Positions 1 through 12,159 of a stretch of DNA of 64,000 bases are shown piece after piece. The notes beneath the pieces are model-generated. The model did not search any database and had not been told where the DNA came from. It was given only the letters and a program-made list of their open reading frames with translations. Each line of letters begins with the position of its first letter. Positions within the stretch are counted from its first letter, which is position 1. The DNA comes from Heterodera schachtii. Lineage: Eukaryota > Nematoda > Chromadorea > Rhabditida > Heteroderidae. The stretch spans positions 476,552-540,551 of the forward strand of contig SIJG01000076.1 in assembly GCA_023374025.1 (NCBI GenBank). The letters run 5' to 3'. The position numbers were made by a program, and so were the translations under genes.

Positions 1-575
1 CTTTCGAAATTATTTAAATAAAATGATTGTGGTTGTATTTATAATGTAAAAATCACCAAAAAAGCTATAAAAATTATGTTTTGGTGAGAAGCTGTTAAGA
101 AATCCGAATATTAATTAATTCATGGACTTTTTTTATAATTTGGGCTCCAGGGTTATGAATTGGTCGAAATGTGTACCTTATCCCTACAGCAACCTCAAAA
201 GCAAAGGAACTTATTTTTATGACGTTAAAAACATTTTTCGGGAGCTCCAGTTGCGGAAATGCCAAAAAAACCGGTTTTTAACCGGTTTAAAACTCGAAAA
301 ACTGAGTGAAAGGGGGGCCCTGACCCTTTAAAACGGTCAAATTCGAACAAATTTGGTATCATTCGAAAGCTCTTGATCAGCTAAGTCTAAAAAACAAGGT
401 ATAAATTCGAACCGATGCCATCTATGCACTGGGACAACTGAGTCCCAGTGAAAATGGACACTTCAGTACCGAAAATAATAAACGGAAAATAACAATTTAA
501 AAGCAAAATTTCGCAAAAGGGAGCATGCGAAGACGGAGCAAGTAGTGGGGCGAGACGGAGGGCGGAGAAAGAAAC
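1..575. other. AT-rich sequence, no gene recognised
   Basis: No coding pattern, RNA gene or repeat pair was recognised. Short open frames here have no family features and no paired splice sites. The inverted-repeat complex begins just to the right. Confidence 0.5.
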
Positions 576-614
576 TGATAAATTTTTATATGGAAATCGG
601 ATATTCCGACAGCA

Positions 615-785
615 ATGAGCAAAATTAAAAAACAAGCAGCTTTTTTGAACATGGATGACATTCTCGACACTAAAATTAACGGCTCTAATTATAATGATTG
701 GAGTGTGCACAAAGCGAATGGCCCACATTTTGATAACAAATGGATGAGTTGGCGTTTCATCGGTTGGCAGACGCTGATTGGTTGA
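615..785 (+). CDS. Unrecognised 56-aa ORF in repeat arm
   Basis: The open frame begins MSKIKKQAAFLNMDDILD and ends TGA. Its reverse-complement counterpart at 9889-10092 keeps most of the same residues (NYNDWSVHK, GPHFDNK) in frame, although the two arms differ at several bases. That hints at past coding constraint. The left copy has a one-base difference just before its ATG, so the frame joining it to an upstream ATG in the right copy is lost. No family is recognised. It lies upstream of the 86-aa gene on the same strand and might be an exon of the same unit. Confidence 0.35.
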   Translation: MSKIKKQAAFLNMDDILDTKINGSNYNDWSVHKANGPHFDNKWMSWRFIGWQTLIG

Positions 786-1348
786 AGTGAAATTGCAGTT
801 CGGGAGACGCGTGCGCTTGCGAGGAAGGCCAGACAGCGAAGAAAAGAGACAATTGGATGGTTGTGGTTAGACAGTGAAAAATGATTATTAAAATATTTTA
901 TAGCTTTTTCGAATAAGGAAAATTTTAAATCTCGAATTTTTATTAAGAAAATTAATTATATTATTTTGGAGATGAATTTTTGAGAAATTTTTCATTTCTT
1001 ATGGGTGTATTTTTATTCCTTCATCCCATCAATTTTCTTTATGCACTTGGGTTTCTAACTACATGCTTGGTTTTCGCTTTCGTGCTTGAAAATGTTAGCC
1101 CTACTTATTACGGGAAAAAATTATAAATTTTAATCAATTTTCACATTTATAATTTTATTTCAAGTTTTGATCGAAATTTTATTAAAAATAGCATTAAATT
1201 TTTTAAATGGATTGATTTCTTCAGACATTACCCACAACGCTTTGGAAGTGCACTTCGAATGCGGCATTTGTGGCCAAATTGCATACAAAACTTACGAAAT
1301 TGTGTGTGAAGACGTATTTTATTTTTGATTTTTTGATAATTTTTGGCA

Positions 1349-1756
1349 ATGGGCAAGGACAAGAAAGGTGATTATGACACGGACATTTGTCACTCTAAGC
1401 AGCAGCAGCGGCAACTGATGCATAATGCCAAACAGTCGCGCATTTTGAAGGAATTGGGAGGCCCTGCTGTGGCGGGCGGTTGTTGTTCAATTGCCCTTTT
1501 AGGTGGGTAAGCAAAGTTAAAGCATTTAATTTGTTTTACATTTTTTAAATCCTGGTCTCAGTTTTTTAATCAAAATTGAGTTCCTCAAGTCAAACGAAGA
1601 ATTGCGTTTTTTCAACTGTTCAACATTTTTATGTTTTACTCAAATTCAGAGGCATCAGTTAAAGCGCGTGCGCGCGACGTAGCAAGGGACCAACTCAGAC
1701 GCGCGTTGGCCTCCAACAAATTGTTCAAATCACGCGGGCGCAATGATCAGCAGTGA
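1349..1756 (+). CDS. Small unrecognised two-exon gene, copy 1 (86 aa)
   Basis: Exon 1 is 1349-1502 (start MGKDKKGDYDTD) and exon 2 is 1650-1756, with GT donor and AG acceptor. The phases match (51 codons plus one base, then two bases). The protein is basic and Gln/Ala/Arg-rich, ending NKLFKSRGRNDQQ. A reverse-strand copy at 9132-9535 uses the same splice sites, a third decayed copy is at 6183-6486, and a 40-aa ORF with the same start is at 10361. Preservation of splice phase in two copies supports a real gene. No domain, signal peptide or membrane segment is recognised. It may be a host gene or belong to the repeat unit. Confidence 0.5.
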
Positions 1757-1989
1757 TCGGAAGCCAATCAATACTTGATGAAGATTATTATATTCTATTT
1801 TGTTGATATATTAGGAGAATTTAATTATTAACACATCCCAAAATTGGAGAAAAATAATTTGATCAAAATGATGTTTTTTAGATCATTGCCAGCAAAATTT
1901 TACCCATTTTGAACCTTAATTAATATCGCTAAAATAAATCTTTCCGAATTGTTTACTAAAAAGCTAAATTTTATATTATTCTGTAATCT

Positions 1990-2340
1990 GGGGCGTAAAT
2001 GGTCATTCCGCACTTGCGAAGGCCACTCGGCAGCTGCCGGGCAGCTGTCGTCGGCCATTTCACTCATCGATTGCCCTCCCCTCGCCTCTTTTAGGTTAAT
2101 GGACGCCCTTCAGTCCGGCATCATTTGAGAAGAATGGCCAACCGTCCAGCATTTCGCAAATATGAATACTTTACCTTTTATGCATGCACTATTTTATTTA
2201 TTTTTAAAATGTAATTTAATTATTTAATTTTCTAAATTATTCTATACGTTTATTTTTTTATGTTAAATTTCTTGCAAATAAGCCTATAATTTGGGGTCTG
2301 TGCAACTCAAAATGCATTTTTTAAACTTAGAAATTCGAAT
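1990..2340. repeat. Inner inverted repeat, left arm
   Basis: This segment is the reverse complement of about 5640-5955, including a GC-rich stretch around 2001-2110 (matching 5840-5955) and an AT-rich tail. It continues the mirror order of the outer arms, making a palindromic layout centred near 4 kb. Confidence 0.75.
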
Positions 2341-2344
2341 GCTT

Positions 2345-2530
2345 TTTTCAGTACACCGGTACTGTAACTCAATTTGTCCACCCCCGTGCCAAATGGTGGC
2401 CACTGGGCAGTCTTCCCCTCCGCAGTCAATAGAGCGACGACGTCGTTCTGCGTCCCAAGTGGTGCATCATCGGGGGGCGCCTCCTCAACCGAAGAGGATG
2501 CGCTGAATCCACTTTTAAAAGGGGAACAGG
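2345..2530. repeat. Direct repeat unit, copy 1 (copy 2 at about 4245-4440)
   Basis: Both copies share long exact stretches such as GCCACTGGGCAGTCTTCCCC and the following CCGCAGTC, in the same orientation. Overlapping open frames on both strands reflect GC content rather than a recognisable protein. Confidence 0.65.
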
Positions 2531-2535
2531 TTGTT

Positions 2536-2816
2536 TCTGCCGGATGCACTACGTTTGTTTGCAGGAAAATAGATTTTCAACAGTCAAACAGCTTCCATTT
2601 ACGCTGCATAAAATAAGACGCGTTGTGTCGTCTCAAGCAGCCAATTATGGTCGATACAAACGAATGGACATGAGTGTGTTGGCTAAAAAATATGATCCAA
2701 CGGCAAAGCTTTCAAACCACACAGAGCATTGAAGCTCTTATAAACTACGAGAGAGTTTAAATCCGCGAGATTTAATGAATGTTTGTGTGAGCAAATACCA
2801 CGACATTGAAAGTAAG
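2536..2816. repeat. Inverted repeat with possible coding remnant (pair at 5172-5412)
   Basis: The two copies are reverse complements at about 90 percent by eye. Both keep an open frame with the residues KQLPFTLHKIRRVVSSQAAN and RYKRMDMSVLAKK, after which the frames diverge. No family was recognised. This may be an exon of the same repeated unit. Confidence 0.55.
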
Positions 2817-3284
2817 GTTTGACGACTTTTGGCTAATTACAAATTGTTGCGGGCTATGCAAATAGACGAGGAATTTGATAAATTTTTGCACTCTTTTCAA
2901 TATTAAACTTAATTTGGCCATTCGAATATGTTTGTTTTTGCAGTCTTGTGTTGTGCCTGAATTAATAATTTGTTTACTTCTCTTAATGCCTATATTATTC
3001 AAATCTTATTGATTAATAATATGTTGATAAATACTTTCTCTTGTACATAACACAATTGGGTTTTTTGGATAGAAAATCAAACAGCTGTGTTGTATTCAGT
3101 TATTTTTTTCTAAGAAATTAATTTGCGCATTAAAGTGTGGTTCAAAATAAAGGACATAACACTAGTGTTAAATTTTACATATAAATATCACACTAATGTT
3201 TTTTGGATTTACATAATTTCACCTTAATATACAAAATCACAACAATGAAAATGTTTTTTCATCTCCTCCGCGTCTATTTTTATG

Positions 3285-4010
3285 CCGCGGGCACGGCGGA
3301 GGGGCGGGCGCGGAAGGGAACGGTCATTTGTTGCGCGAGAAGGACTAGGGCGTCCACATTTCGCGCTTTATGTGCGGATCAGCGCAGGACTGATTGCTCG
3401 GTACCTGGCCTTGGCGCGACGCCTCGTGCCACATTCTTTCGCTCTTTCAAAAATTGCCAGTAGCATGGACGGAAGCAATTGAATGATTTTATCCATGTTG
3501 GGAAGAGCTTCCCGCCAAAGAATGCGCCAAAAATTATATGGAATATGCGGTAAGCATTAAATAATTTTGTATGCTATCAAAATTGGGTGAGGGGGGTCAG
3601 AGTGCTGTATAAATATTTCGCACTGTCCACTCTCTGCTCTGTTGACCACCTCGGTGATCTTTGACCCGTCTGTCGCCCCCTTATCACTCACTGTACAGTA
3701 TCTTCCCACTTTCCTCTTCCCTTTTCCTCTGCATTGTTTTTCTTTGATTTCTGTCTCTCTGTTCTCTCTTTTTTGATGCAATCAAATGTTTCCCATTGAA
3801 AAATGTTTTAAATCTTTTTTTAATTTAGATGGACCGCTGTTGTTCGTCTCTTTCGCCTTTTTAGGTGCTTTAAAATTTTGTTTGTTGAAACTGCACAGAT
3901 ATGAAGTGAAATCCCATTTAAAATAATAAACCTAATAAGATATGACATTTGAATTACCACAATTTCTTATAAAAAATTTTACACAAGTTTCATTTGACTT
4001 TATTACTGTC
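3285..4010. repeat. Direct repeat, copy 1 (copy 2 at about 4455-5110)
   Basis: The copies share a GC-rich start (GATTGCTCGGTACCTGGC with one mismatch nearby), a pyrimidine-rich middle and an AT-rich tail in the same order and orientation. They fill the centre of the palindromic complex. No coding content is recognised. Confidence 0.65.
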
Positions 4011-6182
4011 TTTTGGGTTATTAATAATATTAACCCAAATCCGAGACGGGAGGCAGCACGGCTTTCTGGTCCCGGACTCGCCATTCTCCACCGATGTGCC
4101 GGGTTGCTCACTTATTTGGGTATGCTAATTGTCTGTCTGTGGCATACGGAAGCGTAGTGCGGCAATTTAAAAAAGAGCGGAGAAAAAGCGCGGAAGATGA
4201 CCTGCGCACAAAGAATAACACACCTTTTTAAACAGAAATTAAATGCTTTTTTCAGTCCACCCGTGCCACAAATGCGACTCCTTTTGGCACCACCGTGCCA
4301 AATGGAGTTGGTTGCCACTGGGCAGTCTTCCCCTCCGCAGTCCATGGAGCTCGACAAAACTCCGCCCCCCATGGGGTGCATCATTGGGGGGCGCCTGCCT
4401 CCTTAGCCGAAAAGGGTGCGCCGGGCCCACTCCGCTTTCTCCTCAGCCAACTATCGCTTGTGAGCGCTATTGCGTGCCCTCAGCGCAGGACCGATTGCTC
4501 GGTACCTGGCTTTGGCGCGACGCCTCACGCCACATTCTTTAGCTCTGTCAAAAATTGCGAGGATCACGGACGGGATCAATTGAATGATCCTATCCATGAT
4601 GGGTCAGAGCCAAAGAAATGTGGCTAAAAGGGGCTTTATATGCGGTGAGATTTTGCAATTTTTGTATGTTTTATAAATTGGGGGAGGGGGGTCAGGGAAC
4701 TGTACAAAGTGTACAACTATTTCTCAATTCCCACTGTCTTCTCTGTTGACTGACCACTCTTAGTGATCTTTGACCAGTCTCCCCCCCCCCCCTTATCACG
4801 CATTGATATTCTTTTCTCTTTTTCTCTGTACTGTTTTCTTTTGTGTTTTGACCTTCTCTGTCCTCCATTTTCTTTTTAAGTAATGCCAATGATTCCCATT
4901 GAAAATTTTGTTAAAATAATTAATTTTAAAGGGGATTATCGGTAATTAAATTTTATTTGTTCAGTTGGGCCGCTACTCCTCACTTTTGTCTTTTCAGGTG
5001 AATAACATTTTCTTTGTTGAAAAAAGCGCAGATTTGAACGCCCATTTAAAAAAAGAATTGAATTCACACAATTTCATGTAATTAATTCATTTCCACAATT
5101 TCATTTGACTTCAATGTGCGCTATTATATTGAAACAGCGCTTATTAACTTAATTATTATGCTGTAATACTTTCAGTGTCGTGGTATTTGCTCACACAAAC
5201 ATTCATTAAATCTCGCGGATTTAAACTCTCTCGTAGTTTATAAGAGCTTCAATGCTCTGAGTGGTTTGAAAGCTCTGCCGTTGGAGCATTTTTTAGCCAA
5301 CACACTCATGTCCATTCGTTTGTAGCGACCATAATTGGCTGCTTGAGACGACACAACGCGTCTTATTTTATGCAGCGTAAATGGAAGCTGTTTGACTGTT
5401 GAAATCTATTAAGAAACGTTCGGACTTGGTCATTCAAATGCCCTCTTGAAATTGGTGCAGCAATATTTTGCGGTGAACGGAACACATTGTCTTCACCATA
5501 ATTTTCAGCAGAAAGTGCAGTTGAAGCCGAACCGGCAGATTTTCTTGACTTTAACTCTCGTCAGTTTTACCTTAACAAGAGTTTAGTAGTAATTACACAC
5601 AATTGTATATTTTAAAAGCATTTGAATTTAAAATTAAAAAAATGCACTTTTGAGTTTCGCATCCCAAAATTATAGGCTTATTTACAAGAAATTAAAGAAT
5701 TTAACATTTAATAATTTAAAAATAAATGTATAGAATAATGCATGGTTTAAAATGCAATTTTTGTTTTGTGGGAATTAAATGCTTGGACCGTTTGGTCATT
5801 CTTCTCTAATGAGGACGGACTGAAGGGCGCCCATTAACCTAAAAGAGGCGAGGGAGGGCAATCGATGAGTGAAATGGAAGACGACAGCTGCCCAGCAGCT
5901 GCCGATGGCCTTCGCAAATAGCGAAATGACCATTTACGCCCAAAATTACAGAAAAATATAAAATTTAGCTTTTCAGAAAACCGTTCGTAAAGAATTATTT
6001 TTAAAGTCACACATTAATTAGGGTTCAAAATGGGGAAATTATTGCTAGTAATTATTTATAAAAGAAACTTTTTTCCAATATTTTGGGAAATAATATGCAA
6101 ACAAATAACTTCTCGTAAAATCAATAAAAGAGAATATAATATATTCTTGTCACGCGACTGATTGGCTTCTGATCACTGCTGA

Positions 6183-6486
6183 TCATTGCGGCCGCGTGAT
6201 TTGAACAATTTGTTGGAGGCCAACGCGCGTCTCAGTTGGTACCGCGCCACCGTCCGCTTCATAAACTCAAATGCTTTAACTTTGTCTGCCCACCTAAAAC
6301 GGCAACCGAACAACAACCGCCCCCAACAGCAGGGCCACCCAATTGCTTCAAAATGCGCGACTGTTTGGCATTATGCATCTGTTGCCGCTGCTGCTGCTTA
6401 GAGTGCCCCGCTGCCACCGTCGCCAAGGCCATAGCCCAAACGCTGGCGAAAGTATCGGACCAACGACCGGTGACCAATACGAGCAC
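6183..6486 (-). pseudogene. Decayed third copy of the small two-exon gene
   Basis: On the minus strand the exon 1 body (HNAKQSRILK, then GGPAVGGGCCSVAVL) and the exon 2 end (YQLRRALASNKLFKS, then GRNDQQ stop) are recognisable. The exon 1 start is replaced by unrelated sequence, and the region before exon 2 no longer offers the conserved acceptor in the right phase. It lies in the right half of the inverted complex. Confidence 0.5.
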
Positions 6487-6489
6487 CTA

Positions 6490-8460
6490 ACATTTGATGA
6501 ACTTTAAATTTGCATTAATAAATGGTAATAGGTGGGTGTGTTCTGCCAAAAACACGAATTTTAAGCCGAGAGTCTCGAGAACCAGTAATTGGATAGTAAT
6601 AAAATAATTAAAAATAGGATTACACGGAAATTCATTTAAAGATCATTAATTATAAGCAAAAGATTTTCGTTGGATAGACATGAAAAAAAGTATTAGGGCC
6701 TTGTGCCCAATCAAACGGATAAGCCACCTGATGGGAGCACATTGACTCGAGACTGAAACCAGCAATTGACTCTGAGACTTTCGGGGGGTGGGAATGTAGT
6801 GCACCCCCGAAATTGACCCTAATACCTTGGAAAATCAACGAAATCCGGGTAAAATCCAATATTTTTTTACTTGAGAACAGAGACTAAACATCGCTAGTAG
6901 CCGAGCGAGAATGCACCTCGAGATATAATTTAATTATACAAAAAATTAAATAATTTACCTTATTAAATTTTCAAAAATTTCAACAAATTTTTCGTCCATT
7001 TTTTATTTCGAGAATGAATATCCAGGGATCACTTCACGATTATAAATGGACTTAACGCTTTCTTTCTTAAGCAAGTTCTAAGCTGTTGGAGCCTTCAGAA
7101 AACTCAAATTGGATATTCCTTTTCGAAGTGAAATAAATAATTTGTGAAGGAATTAAAAAGATGCGTTAAAAAACTTGTTGAGAAATATAAAATTTAATTA
7201 AGAAATTCATTTTTAAAACTGAAATGAAATGTAATTAATTAATTTTTTTGTATAATTAAATTGAAAAAGAATGGTAATTTATCTTCCGTTGGTCGCAAAA
7301 ATACGATTTTGGCGTGGGCCATAAATGTCTGGTTTCCAGCAGGCCGCAAACATCGGGGACGCAAATGTCGGTTTTTGGCTGGGGACGCAAATGTCGGTTT
7401 TTGGCTGGGGCCGCAAATGTAGGGACACGAGGAGGCTTATAAAAATTCACAAGCTGTTAAAATGTATGCTATCATAAAACAGATGGTATGTGCCGGGAGA
7501 GCAATCACTAGACGAATGCCAGTAATCACAACAATCAGCAAGTGATAGTGCCAGGTGAATGTGCCGGCCAAAATATGCAATTAGGAGGACAACTAGCCAA
7601 AAGCAGAAGAAGCAACCAGCGCCGTAGAATAAATTCGCATAGGTCTCCTTAGCCAACAGGCGCCGCGGAGAAAATTTGAAATTATGGGACAAATTTCTTA
7701 TTTTATTCAAAAATGATTGTTGGGTTGGGGCCTAGCTAAGTCAATATTGGTTGTTAAGCCTATTCTAAATCGTGTATTTTTATCTCGGTCCCCGGTCGGG
7801 ATGGAGTGCGGTGATATCTGTTTTCCGGGGTTAATCAATATTTCAAACCAAATTTATTTCAAATAATAATCATTTCTGGACTAAATGATCGAATATTATT
7901 AGAAATTCAGATTTGATTTTCACATCACTTTTTTCGGCGCGCTTTTTCCAAAATACCTTTGGGGAAGACGGGGGTCCGGCGGTGCCGATAGGCGCCGCCG
8001 AGGGAAATTTGAAAATTTGAGTGTAGTTTGTTAACAGATTTTCAACAAAAAGATGGTTTTTAGGATTACTAAGCTCAATTTGTACGGATTTTGTGTCAAT
8101 TAAAAAAAATATGAGGAATCATATTTTGTCGATAGGAAACCCATGAACAAAATCAAAGGTCATGAAAACATGTTTCTATGGGTTTTCGGGCTCGCTGATC
8201 ACGAATCCAGCAGCCATTTCGACCAATTCCGAATCCCGGACGCGAATTCGAACAAAAAGTCGAAAATTCAAATTTTTCGAATTTCCATTTTTAGTATAAA
8301 AATGATTTAAATGATCTTTTATTGAATCAATTATGACTTTAAGTTCGTTTTCATGTATTTGAACAAAGTGAACCAAAAATGTGAAATTCGAAAAATTTGA
8401 ATTTTCGATTTTTTGTTCGAGAAACCAATGAGTATACAAAAAGAAAATTACCCCCATTCT
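6490..8460. other. Intergenic AT-rich stretch with minor repeats
   Basis: No gene could be supported. Two and a half units of a 24-27 base repeat (GCAAATGTCGGTTTTTGGCT) lie at about 7317-7430. A minus-strand open frame at 7447-7710 has a hydrophobic stretch but no family feature. A GC-rich hairpin-forming motif (GGCGGTGCCGATAGGCGCCG) at about 7978-8000 recurs at 18038-18062. The segment 8170-8340 resembles 15400-15660 and 31450-31740, the 3' flank of the RING gene family. Confidence 0.5.
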
Positions 8461-8474
8461 TACTAGTGCTTGTT

Positions 8475-8880
8475 TTTCCCTAGTAAAATCAGCATTTGTT
8501 GAGCCAAACTTCTCCTTGAAAAATTATATAATTAAATTTGATTTTTTTTTTGTTCCTAGAATATTTCTAACATATCCTGTTTAATAAAAACAAAAGTTAT
8601 TAGATAGTGGAACAGTTTGGTATTTAAATCCTAAATTCGACCCAAAAACTCATCGATTTTTATCCGCAAAAATTTCCCGAGCTAATCACCGCTAATTAAC
8701 GAAAGACCGACCTTCGAGAAACATCCGGAACAAATATTCGTACAGAACTTTCACATATTCCCTATATCTTTCACAGCCTCCTTCAATTATCTCTTTTTGC
8801 TGTTCAAAACATTTGAACATTTTTAAATTTAACTCTGTCTCGAATTCATTCCATGTCTCCATTTTTAATCAAAACAGTCT
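8475..8880 (-). pseudogene. Relic of the RING-H2 family (exon 4 end and exon 5 start)
   Basis: On the minus strand, 8690-8880 matches the end of exon 4 of genes A and B, and 8475-8525 matches the exon 5 acceptor and its first codons (around ...SLAQQ). Everything upstream and downstream of this piece is missing, and frames are broken. It is oriented like the intact genes, consistent with a decayed tandem copy. Confidence 0.6.
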
Positions 8881-9131
8881 TTTCTCGAGTCAAAATGAAA
8901 AACTGGAATTTTTTCAGAGTTTATTCGGAAAGATTTATTTTAAGTGACACATTAATTAAGGTTTAAAATGGGTAAAATTTTGCTGGCAATTATCTAAAAA
9001 ACACCATTTTGATCAAATTATTTTTCTCCAATTTTGGGAAGTGTGTTAATAATTAAATTCTCCTAATATATCAACAAAATAGAATAGAATAATCTTCATC
9101 AAGCGATTGATTTGCCTCCGATCACTGTTGA

Positions 9132-9535
9132 TCATTGCGGCCCGCGTGATTTGAACAATTTGTTGGAGGCCAACGCGCGTCTGAGTTGGTCCCGCGCTAC
9201 GTCGCGCGCACGCGCTTTAACTGATGCCTCTGAATTTGTGTAAAAGGTAAAAATGTTGAACAGTTGAAAAAACGCAATTCTTCGTTTGACTTGAGGAACT
9301 CAATTTTGATTAGAAAAATATACAGAGACCAGTATTTAAAAAATGTAAAACAAATTAAATGCTTTAACTTTGCTTACCCACCTAAAAGGGCAACCGAACA
9401 ACAACCGCCCGCCACAGCAGGGCCTCCCAATTCCTTCAAAATGCGCGACTGTTTGGCATTATGCATCAGTTGCCGCTGCTGCTGCTTAGAGTGACAAATG
9501 TCCGTGTCATAATCACCTTTCTTGTCCTTGCCCAT
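9132..9535 (-). CDS. Small unrecognised two-exon gene, copy 2 (83 aa)
   Basis: Exon 1 is 9382-9535 and exon 2 is 9132-9229 on the minus strand, with the same donor, acceptor and phases as copy 1. One extra base near the end (GGGCCGCAA instead of GGGCGCAA) changes the last residues and gives an earlier stop. Exon 1 begins MGKDKKGDYDTD. The function is unknown. Confidence 0.5.
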
Positions 9536-9888
9536 TGCCAAAAATTATAAAAATATCAAAAATCTAAAAAAGGTAAAAAGGGAGAGGCAATGCGTAAGAT
9601 CCATTGGCAAACGGATCATTAAGAAATAAAAAACAAAATAATTGAAAATGTTTCAAATACTTTGGGTGTAAAATAGCATATAACCAAACAATTAATTAAT
9701 TGCCTTTAATTTGGTCACTTCCATTTTATTTGCTTGGTTAGAGAGGCAGACCGCGTGCACTGTCTGCTCCATAAATGCTCGCTTCTCTTCACTGTCTAAC
9801 CATAACCATCCAATTGTCTCTTTTCTTCGCTGTCTGACCTTCCTCGCAAGCGCACGCGTCTCCCGAACTGCAATTTCACTTCAGCCAA

Positions 9889-10092
9889 TCAGCGTCTGCC
9901 AACGTTGAAACGCCAACGCATCGATTTGTTATCAAAATGTGGGCCATTCACTTTGTGCACACTCCAATCGTTATAATTAGGGCCTGCAATTTTAATGTCG
10001 AGAATGTCATCCATGTTCAAAAAAGCTGCTTGTTTTTTAATTTTGCTCATTGCTCTGTCGGAATATCCGATTTCCATATAAAAATTTATCAA
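9889..10092 (-). CDS. Unrecognised 67-aa ORF, counterpart of 615-785
   Basis: The minus-strand frame contains MSKIKKQAAFLNMDDILD, NYNDWSVHK and GPHFDNK, as in the left arm, but reads through an upstream ATG that is out of frame there. No domain is recognised. Support comes only from conservation between the arms, which is weak because the DNA itself is duplicated. Confidence 0.35.
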   Translation of the reverse strand: MINFYMEIGYSDRAMSKIKKQAAFLNMDDILDIKIAGPNYNDWSVHKVNGPHFDNKSMRWRFNVGRR

Positions 10093-10360
10093 TTTTTCAC
10101 CATAAAATGATGAAAAATTGATTTAAAAAATAAATTTTTTAATGCCTGGGCCTGGATTTCTGGTTTGACAAGAGACCTCGACAAAAACCCACAGGTAGCA
10201 TAACTGGAAAATGGACATTTGGACAACGGACATTTCGACACTGGAAATTCTATTTCAACTTTAAACCAAATAACAAAAAAATTCACTGTCTCTTTGCTAA
10301 TGAAGCTTACTGTTTACCTTTTTTTAGATTTTATTTTTGATTTTTTGATAATTTTTTGCA

Positions 10361-10483
10361 ATGGGAAAGGACAAGAAAGGTGGTTATGACCCGGACATCT
10401 ACGGAAATTGGCAATATGAGGAGAAGCCATGTGTGTGCCATTGTTCGTATTTGCGTGTCAAAAATTTCTACCGAGTAATATAA
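10361..10483 (+). CDS. 40-aa ORF sharing the MGKDKKG start
   Basis: It begins MGKDKKGGYDPDIYGNWQYE and ends after a Cys/His-containing stretch (CVCHCSYL). The leader upstream of the ATG is nearly the same as that of the 86-aa gene at 1349. It may be the first exon of a divergent family member, because the downstream sequence is low-complexity AT repeat. The function is unknown. Confidence 0.35.
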   Translation: MGKDKKGGYDPDIYGNWQYEEKPCVCHCSYLRVKNFYRVI

Positions 10484-11789
10484 CTTTAAAATATAATAAC
10501 TAGGGATCATTTATTTATGTAAGAAAAATCGCGAAATATGTAAATAAAATATGTATAAAAAACACTGAAATATGTATGAAATATGTACTAAAATCCAGAA
10601 ATATGTACTAAAATATGTAAATAAAATTTTTTAAATGCTGTTTTTTGGAAAAAAATTCATTCTAAAGGGTGAAATAGGCACAAATTGCCATAAAAATGAC
10701 CTAAATAGGCTTAGAATTAAAATTTATTTATATCCCATTTTTGAAAAAAAAAACTATTTTTTGGGCACATTTTCAAAAAAATTTTACTTTTCGCAAAAAA
10801 TTTCTATAAATTCTCAAAATTTTTGAAAAAAATTGCGAAATTTTGGATATTTTTGGGGGTATTTCATAAAAAAATTCCCTAAAAATTCTCAAAAAAATGC
10901 AAAATATGTACAAAAAAATGTGAAAAAGTCCAAAATATGTATAAAAATATGTACTCAGTGGGACAAGGTAATGTAACAAATTTGTGAGAAGTTTATTATT
11001 GAATTTTTAAAAAGTGTTTGCTCCCTCGACTGACATTTTGGCATTTTCTCGGGCTAAGTTCCCCCCATTCCCCGAGTGGTGCCATCCCCGAAATCCCCAT
11101 TCGTCCACCTCATTAATTTTTTTTTTTTGTCTGCATTTGGGTTCTAAGTACATGCTTGCATTCCGATCTCATGTTTGAAAATGAACGATAAATAAAAAAA
11201 AATAAATTTTTGCCAATTTTCGCTTTTATAATTTCATTCCAAAATTTTGAGTCGAAATCTTATTTAAAAATCTCATTCAAATTTTTTTTCAACCAAAAAT
11301 CCATCAGTTTAGTCTGGCAAGCTGTTTTAATCCCAACATTGATTCAATTTTGATTTTTTTTATCGGGTTTAACATTGACATTGGTATTGTAATTGTAATC
11401 TAAATTTTTTTTTTGTTTTTTGGAAGGCTAATAGAGCATGTGAGGAGCTTTCGAATGATACCAAGATTGTTTAATTTGGCCTACAAAAAAAGTTATAATC
11501 AAAAAACTCGTGCTGACGCCAAAACGACATGGTCCCCCAATTTCACAAAAAAGCTATATTATAATCGGTTTAAATTTCTTTTTTCAAAATGCAAAAAAGA
11601 TGGTTGAAAAAATGATTTTTTTTTGTTTTGAGAATTTTTTAGGTTTGACACAAAAATTTAGATAGTCGGTTAATAAGTATAATAAAATTTAAATCCAACG
11701 TGAGGCGCGACAGAAATCTGCGAAAATTTGATTTCACATAAAGAGTTCATAAATTCTCAAATTATTTTTATTTTATCTGATTTAATTAG
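10484..11789. other. AT-rich repeat stretch (ATATGTA-type) without genes
   Basis: The part at 10500-10970 is built from degenerate units such as AAATATGTACTAAAA, the same style as the MITE interiors at 23.4-24.5 kb. The left end (TAGGGATCATTTATTTATG) resembles those MITE ends, but no matching right end or target-site duplication was found. The segment 10980-11790 shows no gene. Confidence 0.5.
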
Positions 11790-12158
11790 TAGGGACCCCA
11801 TTTTTAGGCACAAAAAATCTCGAAATAGGCACCTAAAAAGGCAGAAAAAACCGCAAAATATGCACTAAATAGGCACAAAAATCCTCAAATAGGCAAAAAT
11901 AGGCAAATAAAATTTTTTATTAACGCTTTTTAGATAGCAAAACACATAAAAATTTTCAATTGAAAATGATATTAAATTTTAAAGTTTTTAAATCCTAAAA
12001 TAGGCACATTAGGCACAAAAACCCCAAAATAGGCAAAAAATAGGCATATAAAAGTCATCGAGACACACCAAACCAAGCGGAAAATGGGGTTTTCGTGCTT
12101 ATCTGTGCGTATCAAGTGCTCAGAAATTTTAGGCATTTGCCTAAAAATGGAGTCCCTA
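11790..12158. mobile_element. TAGGGAC-type MITE (369 bp)
   Basis: The terminal inverted repeats are TAGGGACCCCATTTTTAGGC and its near reverse complement ending GGAGTCCCTA. The interior is built from AAATAGGCAC-like units. A 3'-truncated relative lies at 27632-28062. No target-site duplication is evident, perhaps because the adjacent element at 12160 inserted at its edge. Confidence 0.65.
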
Positions 12159-12159
12159 A

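Larger units (their letters stand above)
576..1935. repeat. Left outer arm of a nested inverted repeat
   Basis: Two blocks (about 576-880 and 1340-1935) read as near-identical reverse complements of 9790-10095 and 8935-9550, in mirror order. A third partial copy of the second block lies at about 6015-6480. The arms carry the coding pieces at 615-785 and 1349-1756 and their counterparts on the right. Similarity covers introns and flanks as well as exons, so the unit was copied as DNA. It could be the arms of a large DNA transposon or a segmental inverted duplication; no target-site duplication was found. Confidence 0.75.
8935..10095. repeat. Right outer arm of the nested inverted repeat
   Basis: This is the reverse complement of 576-880 and 1340-1935 (see left arm). 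It carries intact minus-strand copies of the small genes. Confidence 0.75.

Noticed and set aside
7447..7710. 87-aa hydrophobic ORF as a membrane receptor fragment
   Set aside because: Only one hydrophobic stretch, no family motif and no neighbouring exons found.
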